Below, in pieces: positions 1-6,655 of a DNA stretch of 7,183 nt. Every line of letters begins with the position of its first letter. Within the stretch, counting starts at the first letter, position 1. This DNA is from Candidatus Zhuqueibacterota bacterium (lineage in GTDB: Bacteria; Zhuqueibacterota; Zhuqueibacteria; Residuimicrobiales; Residuimicrobiaceae), in NCBI GenBank assembly GCA_016934435.1, contig JAFGSU010000111.1:1-7183 (forward strand). Direction: 5' to 3'. Under the pieces are notes generated by a model, which made no database searches, had not been told where the DNA came from, and worked only from the letters and a program-made list of their open reading frames with translations. The translations under genes and the position numbers were made by a program.

Positions 1-207
1 AAACTTTTATTATTGAAATAAATTCATTATTATAGGGCATGGAAAGGACACCGATTCGGTATTTACAAGTTATTTCACTTATCCTGTGGATGGCGCCTTA
101 TCACTTTAATTTGCCATTTAACATCGCATCTGAAACGGATGACGCCGGTTCGCTGTTGTCGTGTCAATTAAGCTAAAGGGAATTACTATAGTGTGAAGGA
201 TGGAGGG
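1..207. other. A/T-rich leader upstream of the UbiA-family gene, no convincing gene
   Basis: All three plus-strand frames hit a stop within the first 35 bases (14-16, 19-21 and 33-35), so any rightward gene from outside would have ended by there. A 45-codon ORF (39-176) is possible but unsupported. A weak sigma70-like pair lies directly before the next gene: GTGTCA at 161-166 and TACTAT at 184-189, with a 17-base spacer, each matching 4 of 6 consensus positions. If used, it would start transcription almost at the ribosome binding site, so I do not call it a promoter. No terminator-like hairpin with a T-run was seen. Confidence 0.4.
196..200 (+). promoter_or_regulatory. Ribosome binding site favouring the ATG at 208
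   Basis: AAGGA at 196-200 lies 7 bases before ATG 208. The alternative in-frame GTG at 193 has only an AAAGGG at 175-180, 12 bases away, which is long. A second purine run (GGAGGG, 202-207) abuts the ATG and is too close to serve it. The spacing therefore favours 208, but does not exclude 193. Confidence 0.5.
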
Positions 208-1077
208 ATGCTTAAAGCGCTACTCGTTTCCATGCGTCCAAAACAGTGGCTTAAGAACGTAATTGTCTTTGCCGGCCTCTATTTTGCCAAGGATGTTATT
301 CGCTTTGAAAAGCTGAGCGCTGCGTTCATCGCTTTTGCCTGCTTTTGTCTTTTGTCCAGCGGTGGTTATCTTCTCAATGACCTATTCGACCGCGACAAAG
401 ATCGATTGCATCCGAGAAAGAAATTCCGCCCCATCGCCGCCGGAACCCTGTCGCCATGGATCGCCCTTGTTTCCGCCATTTTTTTTATCATCATCAGTCT
501 ATGGGCGGGTTTTGAATGCGAGGTCCATCTTGGATACATTCTTGTATTTTACCTATTCCTGACGTTCTCCTATTCTTTGTATCTAAAACGAATCATTATT
601 CTGGATGTCATCATCATCGCTCTGGGTTTTGTTTTGCGCGCCATCGGCGGAACCATCGCCATCCATGAGGAGGTCTCATCCTGGCTGGTCATTTGCACGA
701 TATTTCTGGCGCTGTTTCTGGCATTGACCAAACGCAGGAGCGAATTTCAGTCGCTCGGCCAAAGGGCTGCCGAGGTGCGTAAAACATTCGGCGCTTATAC
801 TGCCGCGCTGTTGGACCAGATGATTATCTCGGTGACCGCTGCCTGTTTTATCGCTTATACGCTCTATACGCTTAATTCCGACACCATCGAAAAATTTGGT
901 ACGCGCAATCTGGCGCTGACACTGCCGTTTGTCATCTATGGGCTGTTCCGCTACCTGTATCTGGTGCATTCGGAGAATTTCGGCGAGAATCCCGAAACCG
1001 CCCTGCTGTATGATCCACCGATTTTGATCTGCGTGCTGGCTTATTTACTCAGTGTAGCAGTTGTGATATATTTTTAA
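208..1077 (+). CDS. UbiA-family prenyltransferase, decaprenyl-phosphate phosphoribosyltransferase-like
   Basis: Predicted polytopic inner-membrane enzyme of 289 residues (294 if started at the in-frame GTG at 193), about the usual UbiA-family length. The N-terminus RPKQWLKN and the first acidic motif NDLFDRDKD (N57, D58, D61, D65), followed by HPRKKFRP, match the branch that contains mycobacterial DPPR synthase (Rv3806c) better than quinone or heme prenyltransferases. The second motif region has YSLYLKR (about 122-128) and an LDV with a downstream arginine. A conserved-looking NPE...D stretch near residues 261-269 also fits. About eight or nine hydrophobic segments span the protein. In the known family the enzyme transfers phosphoribose from PRPP to decaprenyl phosphate, giving the precursor of decaprenyl-phosphoryl-arabinose. 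Substrate chain length here is unknown. Neither DprE1- nor DprE2-like epimerase is visible in the window, so whether the product is epimerised or used as a ribose carrier cannot be said. Other UbiA substrates remain possible. Confidence 0.85.
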   Translation: MLKALLVSMRPKQWLKNVIVFAGLYFAKDVIRFEKLSAAFIAFACFCLLSSGGYLLNDLFDRDKDRLHPRKKFRPIAAGTLSPWIALVSAIFFIIISLWAGFECEVHLGYILVFYLFLTFSYSLYLKRIIILDVIIIALGFVLRAIGGTIAIHEEVSSWLVICTIFLALFLALTKRRSEFQSLGQRAAEVRKTFGAYTAALLDQMIISVTAACFIAYTLYTLNSDTIEKFGTRNLALTLPFVIYGLFRYLYLVHSENFGENPETALLYDPPILICVLAYLLSVAVVIYF

Positions 1078-1102
1078 CATCTTTTGCTTGTATTTTCAAC
1101 CA

Positions 1103-1112
1103 ATCGTACGAT
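1103..1112. repeat. Perfect 10-bp palindrome
   Basis: ATCGTACGAT is identical to its own reverse complement. It could be an operator half of a dimeric regulator or chance; a single 10-bp palindrome is weak evidence. It overlaps the weak -10 candidate in front of the TPR gene. Confidence 0.4.
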
Positions 1113-1125
1113 CGGGATCTCCCGA
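1112..1125. repeat. Inverted repeat TCGGG/CCCGA
   Basis: TCGGG at 1112-1116 pairs with CCCGA at 1121-1125 around the loop ATCT. The stem is GC-rich but only 5 bp, and the following bases (CTCGTCC) contain no T-run, so it does not look like an intrinsic terminator. It directly abuts the palindrome at 1103-1112. Confidence 0.4.
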
Positions 1126-1172
1126 CTCGTCCGGCTAACGTGGCATCTCTTACTATTTTCTTCAGATTTATC

Positions 1173-1190
1173 ATCATGCGTCTGCATGAT
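1173..1190 (+). promoter_or_regulatory. Stem-loop just upstream of the TPR gene's ribosome binding site
   Basis: ATCATGC at 1173-1179 and GCATGAT at 1184-1190 form a perfect 7-bp stem around the 4-base loop GTCT. The stem ends 8 bases before the GGGAGG ribosome binding site at 1199-1204. A hairpin in the 5' leader at this spot could influence translation or message stability, or be a DNA-level operator. No family of RNA elements was recognised. Confidence 0.4.
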
Positions 1191-1198
1191 CGAAAGGT

Positions 1199-1204
1199 GG
1201 GAGG
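1199..1204 (+). promoter_or_regulatory. Ribosome binding site deciding the ATG 1215 start
   Basis: GGGAGG lies 10 bases before ATG 1215. The same frame is open back to GTG 1140, but that start lacks a purine-rich site at the right distance and would put about 25 residues, including charged ones, before the signal peptide. Starting at 1215 puts a compact lipoprotein-type signal sequence at the exact N-terminus. Confidence 0.7.
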
Positions 1205-1214
1205 CTTAGTATCC

Positions 1215-3467
1215 ATGTACTGGTCAAAGCTGATATCCTATTTTTTGCTCGGTGCCTGGCTGATTTTTTCGGCGTGTGCCGGTACCAGGGACCAGCAAGA
1301 AACGGAAATACAGGCCGTACTTGCGAGTTCGGTCGGTTATTACATTCAAAAAGGCGCGGAGGCGTTGAATGAAGGCCGTTACCTGGAAGCGCTGCATCTG
1401 TTCAGCGAGGCCAGAACGCTGACACCCTATGATCCGGTGGTACAAAACAATATCGGTGTTACTTTCTATCATCTGGGACGACTGGATTCGGCGGTGCATG
1501 CTTATCAAACGGCAATCCGCCTGCGGCCGGATTATATACAGGCCTATATCAATCTTTCCAAGGCGTATATTATGCTCGATCAGTATGATCTGGCACATGC
1601 TGCGGCCGCGCAGATACTCCTGTATCAGCCGCAGGAAGCGCAAGCCTTTGCCCTGCAGGCCGAAATCTATGAAAAAGAGGGCGATCTGGAGGCAGCCATA
1701 GACGCCAACCGTAGAGCCCTCAACCTCAATCCGGATATGATCGACCTGCGCGCTAATCTGGGCACTTTATTGTTCCGCAACGGCCAGATCGACTTTGCCA
1801 TTCAGCAATACCAACAGGTGTTGCAGCAGGATTCAACCTATGGGGTGGCGTATTTTAATTTGGGTAATGCTCTGGCGCACAAATGTTTGCTCGAAGAAGC
1901 GATAAAACAATACCAGTTCGCATTGACCTATCAGCCAACGCTCATCCCGGCGCGTAACAATCACGGATTGATATTACTTTTTCTCAATCAACCGCAACAG
2001 GCGGTGCGGGTTTTTCGCCAGGCGCTGGAGCAGGATCAAAATGCGACTATGGTGATGTACAACCTCTCCATTGCTCTTGCGGAAATGGATTCTCTGCACC
2101 AATCCCTTTCCTGCATACAGAGAGCCATCGATCTGGATCCGGCGACGGCGTATTTTTATTTGCAGCTGGGCAGGGTATTGGATCAGATGGGGCAAAAAGA
2201 ACCGGCCATTGCGGCATTTAATCAGGCACTGGCGCTGGATTCAACCCTAGCGACCGGTTATAACAGTCTGGCCAATGTGTTATCCGAAGATGAGTTAGAG
2301 CAGGCACAGATCGCCTATCAACGCGCTTTGGCGCTTTATCCGGATTATCTGGAAAAACGCTATTTACAGATCGATCTTTACTTTCAGGGCGGTTTTATCG
2401 ATTTACTGGCTAATTGCAGGAGCGCAGCTCAGATATCCACCGATTATGCGATGATTCACAACAACCTCGGTAAGGTCTATTTCCGCACCAATCAATATGG
2501 GCCGGCATTGCGCTCGTTTACCAGCGCAATTCGAATTCAACCGAACCTGTGGGAGCCCTATGAAAACATGGCGGTAATCTATTTTGCTGAAAACAAAAAT
2601 GCCATGGGCCGGGAAATGCTATCCAGGGCGAAAGTGAATCGGGCCAAGGCTGCCGTCGCTATGGATTCACTTTCTGCGGCGGAATCGTTCTGCCTGGAGG
2701 CCCTGCGCCTGTACGCGGACAATCCCGGCGCCTATGCCCTGCTGGCCGATATCTATGGCAGAACAAACAGGCGCAAAGATGCGGAAACCGCTCTGCGCAG
2801 AGGACTGTCCGTCGGCAAGGACGATTTTAGGATTCATTTTGCCTATGGCAAATTTCTCGCATGGGACGAACGATATGGCGATGCGGAAAAGTATCTTCGC
2901 CGCGCCATCCAGATCAATCCGCGCTCACAGGAGGCGCGGCGAAAATTGGCGGATGTGTACCTGGCCACAGGACGAGAGGACGATGCCTATGTGCAGCTGG
3001 CCGGCAGTCATGCCGCCCTGGCCAAGGAATATGAATCCGCCGGGTTTGTGGATCATGCTCTGCAAGAATATCAGATCGCCGCAGGCCTCACACCCGAAAA
3101 TAGCGATTATCTGGCAGCACAGGCTTTGATCTATATCAAACGCCACCAACATTCAGAAGCCGATTCGCTCCTGCGCGTCGCGCTGGCAAAACAACCGGAC
3201 CATACAAGGGCATTGTACGCTATGGGACTGTTATCGGGCGATCGAAAATTGTACAGCCAGGCGGTTGATTATTTGCAAAAAGCATCGCTGCAAACCCCCG
3301 ATGACGGCTCCATCCATTACGCCCTATCCGTGAATTATTATTTTCTCAACCGGCTTGATAAAGCCAGGGAACACGCGGCAAAAGCGAAGGCGTTAGGGGC
3401 CCAATTGAAAGAAACCTTTATTGAAGCACTTTCGCAAGAATCCATTCCCCCTGAAGATAAGGAGTGA
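1215..3467 (+). CDS. Large tetratricopeptide-repeat lipoprotein
   Basis: Product of 750 residues from the ATG at 1215. The N-terminus has one lysine (K5), a hydrophobic core to about residue 18, then FSAC at 18-21, followed by AG. Cys21 is the likely lipidation site; phenylalanine at -3 is less usual than leucine, so lipoprotein status is probable rather than certain. From about residue 40 to the end the chain is an almost unbroken array of about 20 TPR units of 34 residues, with typical patterns such as NNIGVTFYHLGRLDSAVHAY and NLGNALAHKCLLEEAIKQY and prolines closing most repeats. No catalytic domain is attached. TPR solenoids bind protein partners, so a scaffold role at the cell envelope is likely. 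One repeat near residues 450-475 is about 8 residues short, and the unit around 385-420 is degenerate. The gene is coupled to the DUF4838 gene immediately downstream. The specific partner and role are unknown. Confidence 0.9.
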   Translation: MYWSKLISYFLLGAWLIFSACAGTRDQQETEIQAVLASSVGYYIQKGAEALNEGRYLEALHLFSEARTLTPYDPVVQNNIGVTFYHLGRLDSAVHAYQTAIRLRPDYIQAYINLSKAYIMLDQYDLAHAAAAQILLYQPQEAQAFALQAEIYEKEGDLEAAIDANRRALNLNPDMIDLRANLGTLLFRNGQIDFAIQQYQQVLQQDSTYGVAYFNLGNALAHKCLLEEAIKQYQFALTYQPTLIPARNNHGLILLFLNQPQQAVRVFRQALEQDQNATMVMYNLSIALAEMDSLHQSLSCIQRAIDLDPATAYFYLQLGRVLDQMGQKEPAIAAFNQALALDSTLATGYNSLANVLSEDELEQAQIAYQRALALYPDYLEKRYLQIDLYFQGGFIDLLANCRSAAQISTDYAMIHNNLGKVYFRTNQYGPALRSFTSAIRIQPNLWEPYENMAVIYFAENKNAMGREMLSRAKVNRAKAAVAMDSLSAAESFCLEALRLYADNPGAYALLADIYGRTNRRKDAETALRRGLSVGKDDFRIHFAYGKFLAWDERYGDAEKYLRRAIQINPRSQEARRKLADVYLATGREDDAYVQLAGSHAALAKEYESAGFVDHALQEYQIAAGLTPENSDYLAAQALIYIKRHQHSEADSLLRVALAKQPDHTRALYAMGLLSGDRKLYSQAVDYLQKASLQTPDDGSIHYALSVNYYFLNRLDKAREHAAKAKALGAQLKETFIEALSQESIPPEDKE
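3459..3464 (+). promoter_or_regulatory. Ribosome binding site inside the end of the TPR gene
   Basis: AAGGAG at 3459-3464 is 8 bases before TTG 3473, an ideal spacing. The alternative GTG at 3464 would give a 4-base GTGA overlap with the TPR stop but would share its first base with this site, and has no other good site. The choice moves the N-terminus by only three residues. Either way the gene is translationally coupled to the TPR gene. Confidence 0.55.
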
Positions 3468-3472
3468 CGGAT

Positions 3473-5536
3473 TTGTATCCAGTTCGCTATTTTCAAATCA
3501 TTTTGACCTTCCTGATGGCATACCAGCTTGCGTGTCAACCCACAGGACATTCGTTTGTCTTGATAGATCGTAATAGACCTTGTACCATTTTGGTCGACCT
3601 GGAATCTTATCCGGATGTTGAATCTGTGCTAGAGGATTTTTCGCGCCGGTCTGCAATGGGTAACGATGTGTATTTTCGAGCGCTGGCAGCAGCGGAATTG
3701 CGACGCTATCTTTCACAGATGACAGGTCATGACGAAACCGATGTATCCATCGTCGACGATCGGGTCTCCGTGATCGGTAATATCCTTTTCGTGGGTCTGC
3801 CGGGGGAGCATAGTTCCTATGCGGATATGCGCTCCGTGCTGCTCAGACGCTGGCGAAAAACAAAAAATAAAAATGCACAGGGTATGCGTTTTGATACCTT
3901 TCAGCAAGAACAGCGCAGTGTTTTAGCTATCAGTGGCCGTTCCGCCGTTGCCACCCTCTATGCCGCTTATGACTGGTTGGAACAGCAGGGTGTGCGCTGG
4001 ATCGCCCCTGATGAGGGCGCCGAGATCGTTCCTGTTCGCTCCGGCATTACGGTGCAGCCGTGTGATCTTTACCGGGAACCTGCTATGACTTTACGCGGCT
4101 ATATCCCCGGTTGCGCGCAAGCCGAATCATTCAAGTCCGGGTCATCCCTGCTGCGATGGTTGTTGAGAAACCGAATCAATCTGCTGGCGGCGGAAGCTCG
4201 TGCGGATTCGCTGTTGCATGGGTATGGCATCCGCGCCGTCCGCAACATCGTACCCGATGTAAAACGGCAAAGCGGATTCAATGAAATTTGTCTGGGCCAT
4301 CCTGAATCTCTGAAGCAGTTTATCGATAGTTTGCTGACAGCCGCAGCGCCCTGGCCGGATTTGCTCATTTTTGATGCCGCAAAGATCGAAAAATGGTGCG
4401 ATTGTGCGGTGTGCGCGCAAATGGGCAATGCAACCGATAAATCGCTCGCCCTGCTGGCGCAGATCGGGGAGATGATGGAAACAGTACAGCAGGATAATCG
4501 AGGAGTAGAAACGGTCGAACTGTTGGGCATCGTGGGTTCGAAAATCCCCGAAAAAGCCATACCGGAAAACTGGAATGATCAGAGAATAAAATTGGCCGTT
4601 CACGTTTTCCCGCGTTGCTTCGATCACAGCATGACCGATGCCAATTGTACCGAGGTCAATTATAAAATTCTGCAGACGCTCAGTTACTGGTTGAATGAAA
4701 AAGCGATCGGTGAGGTGGGTATTATAGAAGGATATCATGCTGCTGAATTCGCAGGTCTGCCACTGGTTTTATCTGAGCGCTTGCATGAGGACATACCTTT
4801 TTATGTGGATATTGGAATAAAATTTTTACTCTCTCATCAACCCGAATTTTCATACCCGGGTACGAATGCCCTGCTGGATTATCAGATGGCACGACAATGC
4901 TGGCGAGGGGAAGTTGATCTCGATACCCTTGAAAGCGAATATTTTGCCGTTTACTATCCAGGAATTCCGGAACGGATGCAGGAATTTTACCGGATATTGC
5001 AGGAAGCCCTGGCTAATATTGTCGCCTGGCGGTTTGAGTTGCCGCAAAAGTTAGATCAAATGGCCCAACAGGATTTTACCGAACCGCTGCTGCCCCTCGA
5101 CCTGTTCCGAAATCACTTTTTACTGGGCAATCGGTTTGCCGAGGAGAATTTAGGCACCGACTGGGAGCGCACCTATCAGCTCATTCACGATGCCCGGCGC
5201 CTGCTGGATGAAACCATGATGCAATCCGTTCCCGACCAAACCGTCGATCATCTGATTGCGCTGGAAGCGCAATTGCGGTTTGCCGAAATGACCATCACGC
5301 TTTACGATAATGTCATCCGGGTATTAACCCTGAGTAAAGATGAGCCGGAAATGCGGGAGGAGGCGGCGATACGATTGCGTGAGACAACGCGCAAGATGGC
5401 TGAATTCAAATTGCCCCAACACCCGTGCGGTGAGATCACCGCCCTGAATGCATGCGGTATCTCTGATGCCTGCCAGAAACTCTGCCGGGTATTGGACGAA
5501 CATTACGGTCCAGCTTATGAACGGATTTATGAATAA
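3473..5536 (+). CDS. DUF4838-domain protein, secreted or lipid-anchored
   Basis: Product of 687 residues from TTG 3473 (690 from GTG 3464). A hydrophobic N-terminal segment ends in QLAC (Cys21), a poor lipobox but a plausible signal peptide. Residues about 65-195 resemble the accessory N-terminal domain of GH67 alpha-glucuronidases: AAELRRYLSQMTG, a region beginning LAISGRSA, and YDWLEQQGVRWIAPDE. Then comes the DUF4838 region, with the RNRINLL stretch near 232-238 and the family's C-x-C-x2-C cluster (C309, C311, C314). The last 180 residues or so look helical. In the known family DUF4838 is placed near TIM-barrel glycoside hydrolases, but no activity is established, and I cannot point to catalytic carboxylates. 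A carbohydrate-related role outside the cytoplasm is inference. It directly follows the TPR lipoprotein gene in the same operon and ends tail-to-tail against the transaldolase gene with a 10-base overlap. Confidence 0.8.
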   Translation: MYPVRYFQIILTFLMAYQLACQPTGHSFVLIDRNRPCTILVDLESYPDVESVLEDFSRRSAMGNDVYFRALAAAELRRYLSQMTGHDETDVSIVDDRVSVIGNILFVGLPGEHSSYADMRSVLLRRWRKTKNKNAQGMRFDTFQQEQRSVLAISGRSAVATLYAAYDWLEQQGVRWIAPDEGAEIVPVRSGITVQPCDLYREPAMTLRGYIPGCAQAESFKSGSSLLRWLLRNRINLLAAEARADSLLHGYGIRAVRNIVPDVKRQSGFNEICLGHPESLKQFIDSLLTAAAPWPDLLIFDAAKIEKWCDCAVCAQMGNATDKSLALLAQIGEMMETVQQDNRGVETVELLGIVGSKIPEKAIPENWNDQRIKLAVHVFPRCFDHSMTDANCTEVNYKILQTLSYWLNEKAIGEVGIIEGYHAAEFAGLPLVLSERLHEDIPFYVDIGIKFLLSHQPEFSYPGTNALLDYQMARQCWRGEVDLDTLESEYFAVYYPGIPERMQEFYRILQEALANIVAWRFELPQKLDQMAQQDFTEPLLPLDLFRNHFLLGNRFAEENLGTDWERTYQLIHDARRLLDETMMQSVPDQTVDHLIALEAQLRFAEMTITLYDNVIRVLTLSKDEPEMREEAAIRLRETTRKMAEFKLPQHPCGEITALNACGISDACQKLCRVLDEHYGPAYERIYE

Positions 5537-6618
5537 AACCCTTTGATTTTATCTTCGACGCTTTGCAGCAGTTTTGTGAAAGAGTCGGCAAAGGCTGCAA
5601 CGCCATCCTGCTGTAATTGCTCGGTGATTGTCTCCAGATTGATCCCTAAATCCGTTAATCTCTTCAAATCCGCCTCCCTTTTGCTGCTGTCCGCCGGTAA
5701 TGCGGCTTGCGGCCTGCCATGATCCTGAAATGCTTTCAGGGTGTCCGGCGGGACGGTGTTGACGGTGTCCTCGCCGATCAATGCATCCACATAGCGTGTG
5801 TCGGAATAGGCCGGATTTTTGGTGCTGGTGCTCGCCCACAACAGCCGTTGCACGCGTGCACCCTGATGGCTTAGCTTTTGCCAGCGCGGGCCGGAAAAGA
5901 TACTGCGAAACAGATCATAGGCAGCCCGGGACTGGGTGATGGCTGCTGTGCCGAGAACATCGGAGATGTTACTTTTTTCGAGCCATGCGTCCACCGCGGT
6001 GTCCAGCCGACTGACGAAAAAGGATGCGACGGAGGCGATTGCGGCAGGATTTACGCTGGATGCCGCTAGCTGTTCCACACCGGATATGTACGCTTCGGCA
6101 GCCTGCTGATAATGATGCAGGCCGAAAATGAGGGTCACGTTTACATTGATGCCGGCTGCTAATACGCGGGTGATGGCAGGGAATCCCGCCGCCGTAGCCG
6201 GAATTTTTATCATTAAATTGGGCCTGTCGACGGCTGCGAACAGGCGCCGGGCTTCCGCAACAGTACCCTCGGTATCGTGCGCCAGATCGGGGCTTACTTC
6301 GAGGCTGATATAGCCGTCGGCGCCGCCGCTGCGCCGGTAGATCGGTAAAAAGAGATCGGCTGCGGCGCGGACGTCCTCGATGGCCAGAGCCTCATATATA
6401 TTCATAATCGGCTTTGATTGCTGCGCCAGCCGACGAATATCCTGATCATAGACCGGGCTGCCGGAAATGGCTTTCTGGAAAATAGAGGGATTGGATGTCA
6501 GACCGCGCACACCGGCGCTGATCCATTCCCCCAATGTTCCGGATTCGATGAACGAACGTTCGATATAATCTATCCAGATGGATTGCCCAAGGCTTGAGAC
6601 TTTTTCAACATTATTCAT
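5527..6618 (-). CDS. tal: Transaldolase (type 2 subfamily)
   Basis: Cytoplasmic enzyme of 363 residues that moves a dihydroxyacetone unit from sedoheptulose 7-phosphate to glyceraldehyde 3-phosphate in the non-oxidative pentose phosphate pathway. The active-site pattern is complete: D17 in WIDYI, N43 in TSNPSIF, E107 in LEVSPDLA, the Schiff-base lysine K138 in IKIPAT, T162 in NVTLIF, and the SFFVSRLD and LLWASTSTKNP signatures. The length of about 360 residues and the N-terminal wording fit the longer type 2 group rather than E. coli TalB (about 316). The ATG at 6618 is preceded by GAGGAG at 6624-6629 with 5 bases between. It follows the IPP isomerase gene after 37 bases on the same strand, so the two are probably one transcript. 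It converges on and overlaps the DUF4838 gene by 10 bases; no terminator hairpin is visible past its stop. Confidence 0.95.
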   Translation of the reverse strand: MNNVEKVSSLGQSIWIDYIERSFIESGTLGEWISAGVRGLTSNPSIFQKAISGSPVYDQDIRRLAQQSKPIMNIYEALAIEDVRAAADLFLPIYRRSGGADGYISLEVSPDLAHDTEGTVAEARRLFAAVDRPNLMIKIPATAAGFPAITRVLAAGINVNVTLIFGLHHYQQAAEAYISGVEQLAASSVNPAAIASVASFFVSRLDTAVDAWLEKSNISDVLGTAAITQSRAAYDLFRSIFSGPRWQKLSHQGARVQRLLWASTSTKNPAYSDTRYVDALIGEDTVNTVPPDTLKAFQDHGRPQAALPADSSKREADLKRLTDLGINLETITEQLQQDGVAAFADSFTKLLQSVEDKIKGFYS

Positions 6619-6623
6619 TCCAG

Positions 6624-6629
6624 CTCCTC
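6624..6629 (-). promoter_or_regulatory. Ribosome binding site of the transaldolase gene
   Basis: On the minus strand the bases read GAGGAG, 5 bases before the ATG at 6618. It supports the full-length start and falls in the 37-base gap after the isomerase stop codon, as expected for an internal gene of an operon. Confidence 0.7.
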
Positions 6630-6655
6630 ATGCATTTACAGGTGATACCATACCG

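Larger units (their letters stand above)
1078..1214. other. Intergenic region with clustered inverted repeats
   Basis: This 137-base gap separates the UbiA-like gene from the TPR gene. It holds a perfect 10-bp palindrome (1103-1112), a 5-bp stem with a 4-base loop (1112-1125), and a 7-bp stem-loop (1173-1190). A weak promoter-like pair is visible: TTGCTT at 1084-1089 and TACGAT at 1107-1112, with a 17-base spacer, matching 3 and 4 of 6 consensus positions; its -10 overlaps the palindrome. None of the hairpins is followed by a T-run, so a classical terminator for the UbiA-like gene is not seen. The open frame continues back to a GTG at 1140, so part of this region could be coding if that start were used. 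Confidence 0.45.

Noticed and set aside
1..40. Minus-strand ATG at 40 with an open frame running off the left edge
   Set aside because: Only 13 codons are visible and no ribosome binding site precedes it on the minus strand.
39..176. A 45-codon plus-strand ORF with a hydrophobic stretch before the UbiA-like gene
   Set aside because: Its only purine run (AGGG) is 1 base from the ATG, there is no family resemblance, and the length is within chance expectation.
1112..1125. Intrinsic terminator for the UbiA-like gene
   Set aside because: The stem is only 5 bp and no T-run follows on either strand.
1140..1214. N-terminal extension of the TPR gene from GTG 1140
   Set aside because: It lacks a ribosome binding site and would bury the lipoprotein signal sequence; the stretch also contains the inverted repeats and stem-loop expected of a leader.
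1215..3467. O-GlcNAc transferase-like enzyme, suggested by the long TPR array
   Set aside because: The repeats run to the C-terminus and no glycosyltransferase domain follows.
4142..4738. 198-codon minus-strand ORF inside the DUF4838 gene
   Set aside because: It lies wholly within a convincing plus-strand gene, has low-quality composition and no recognisable domain; it is a shadow frame.
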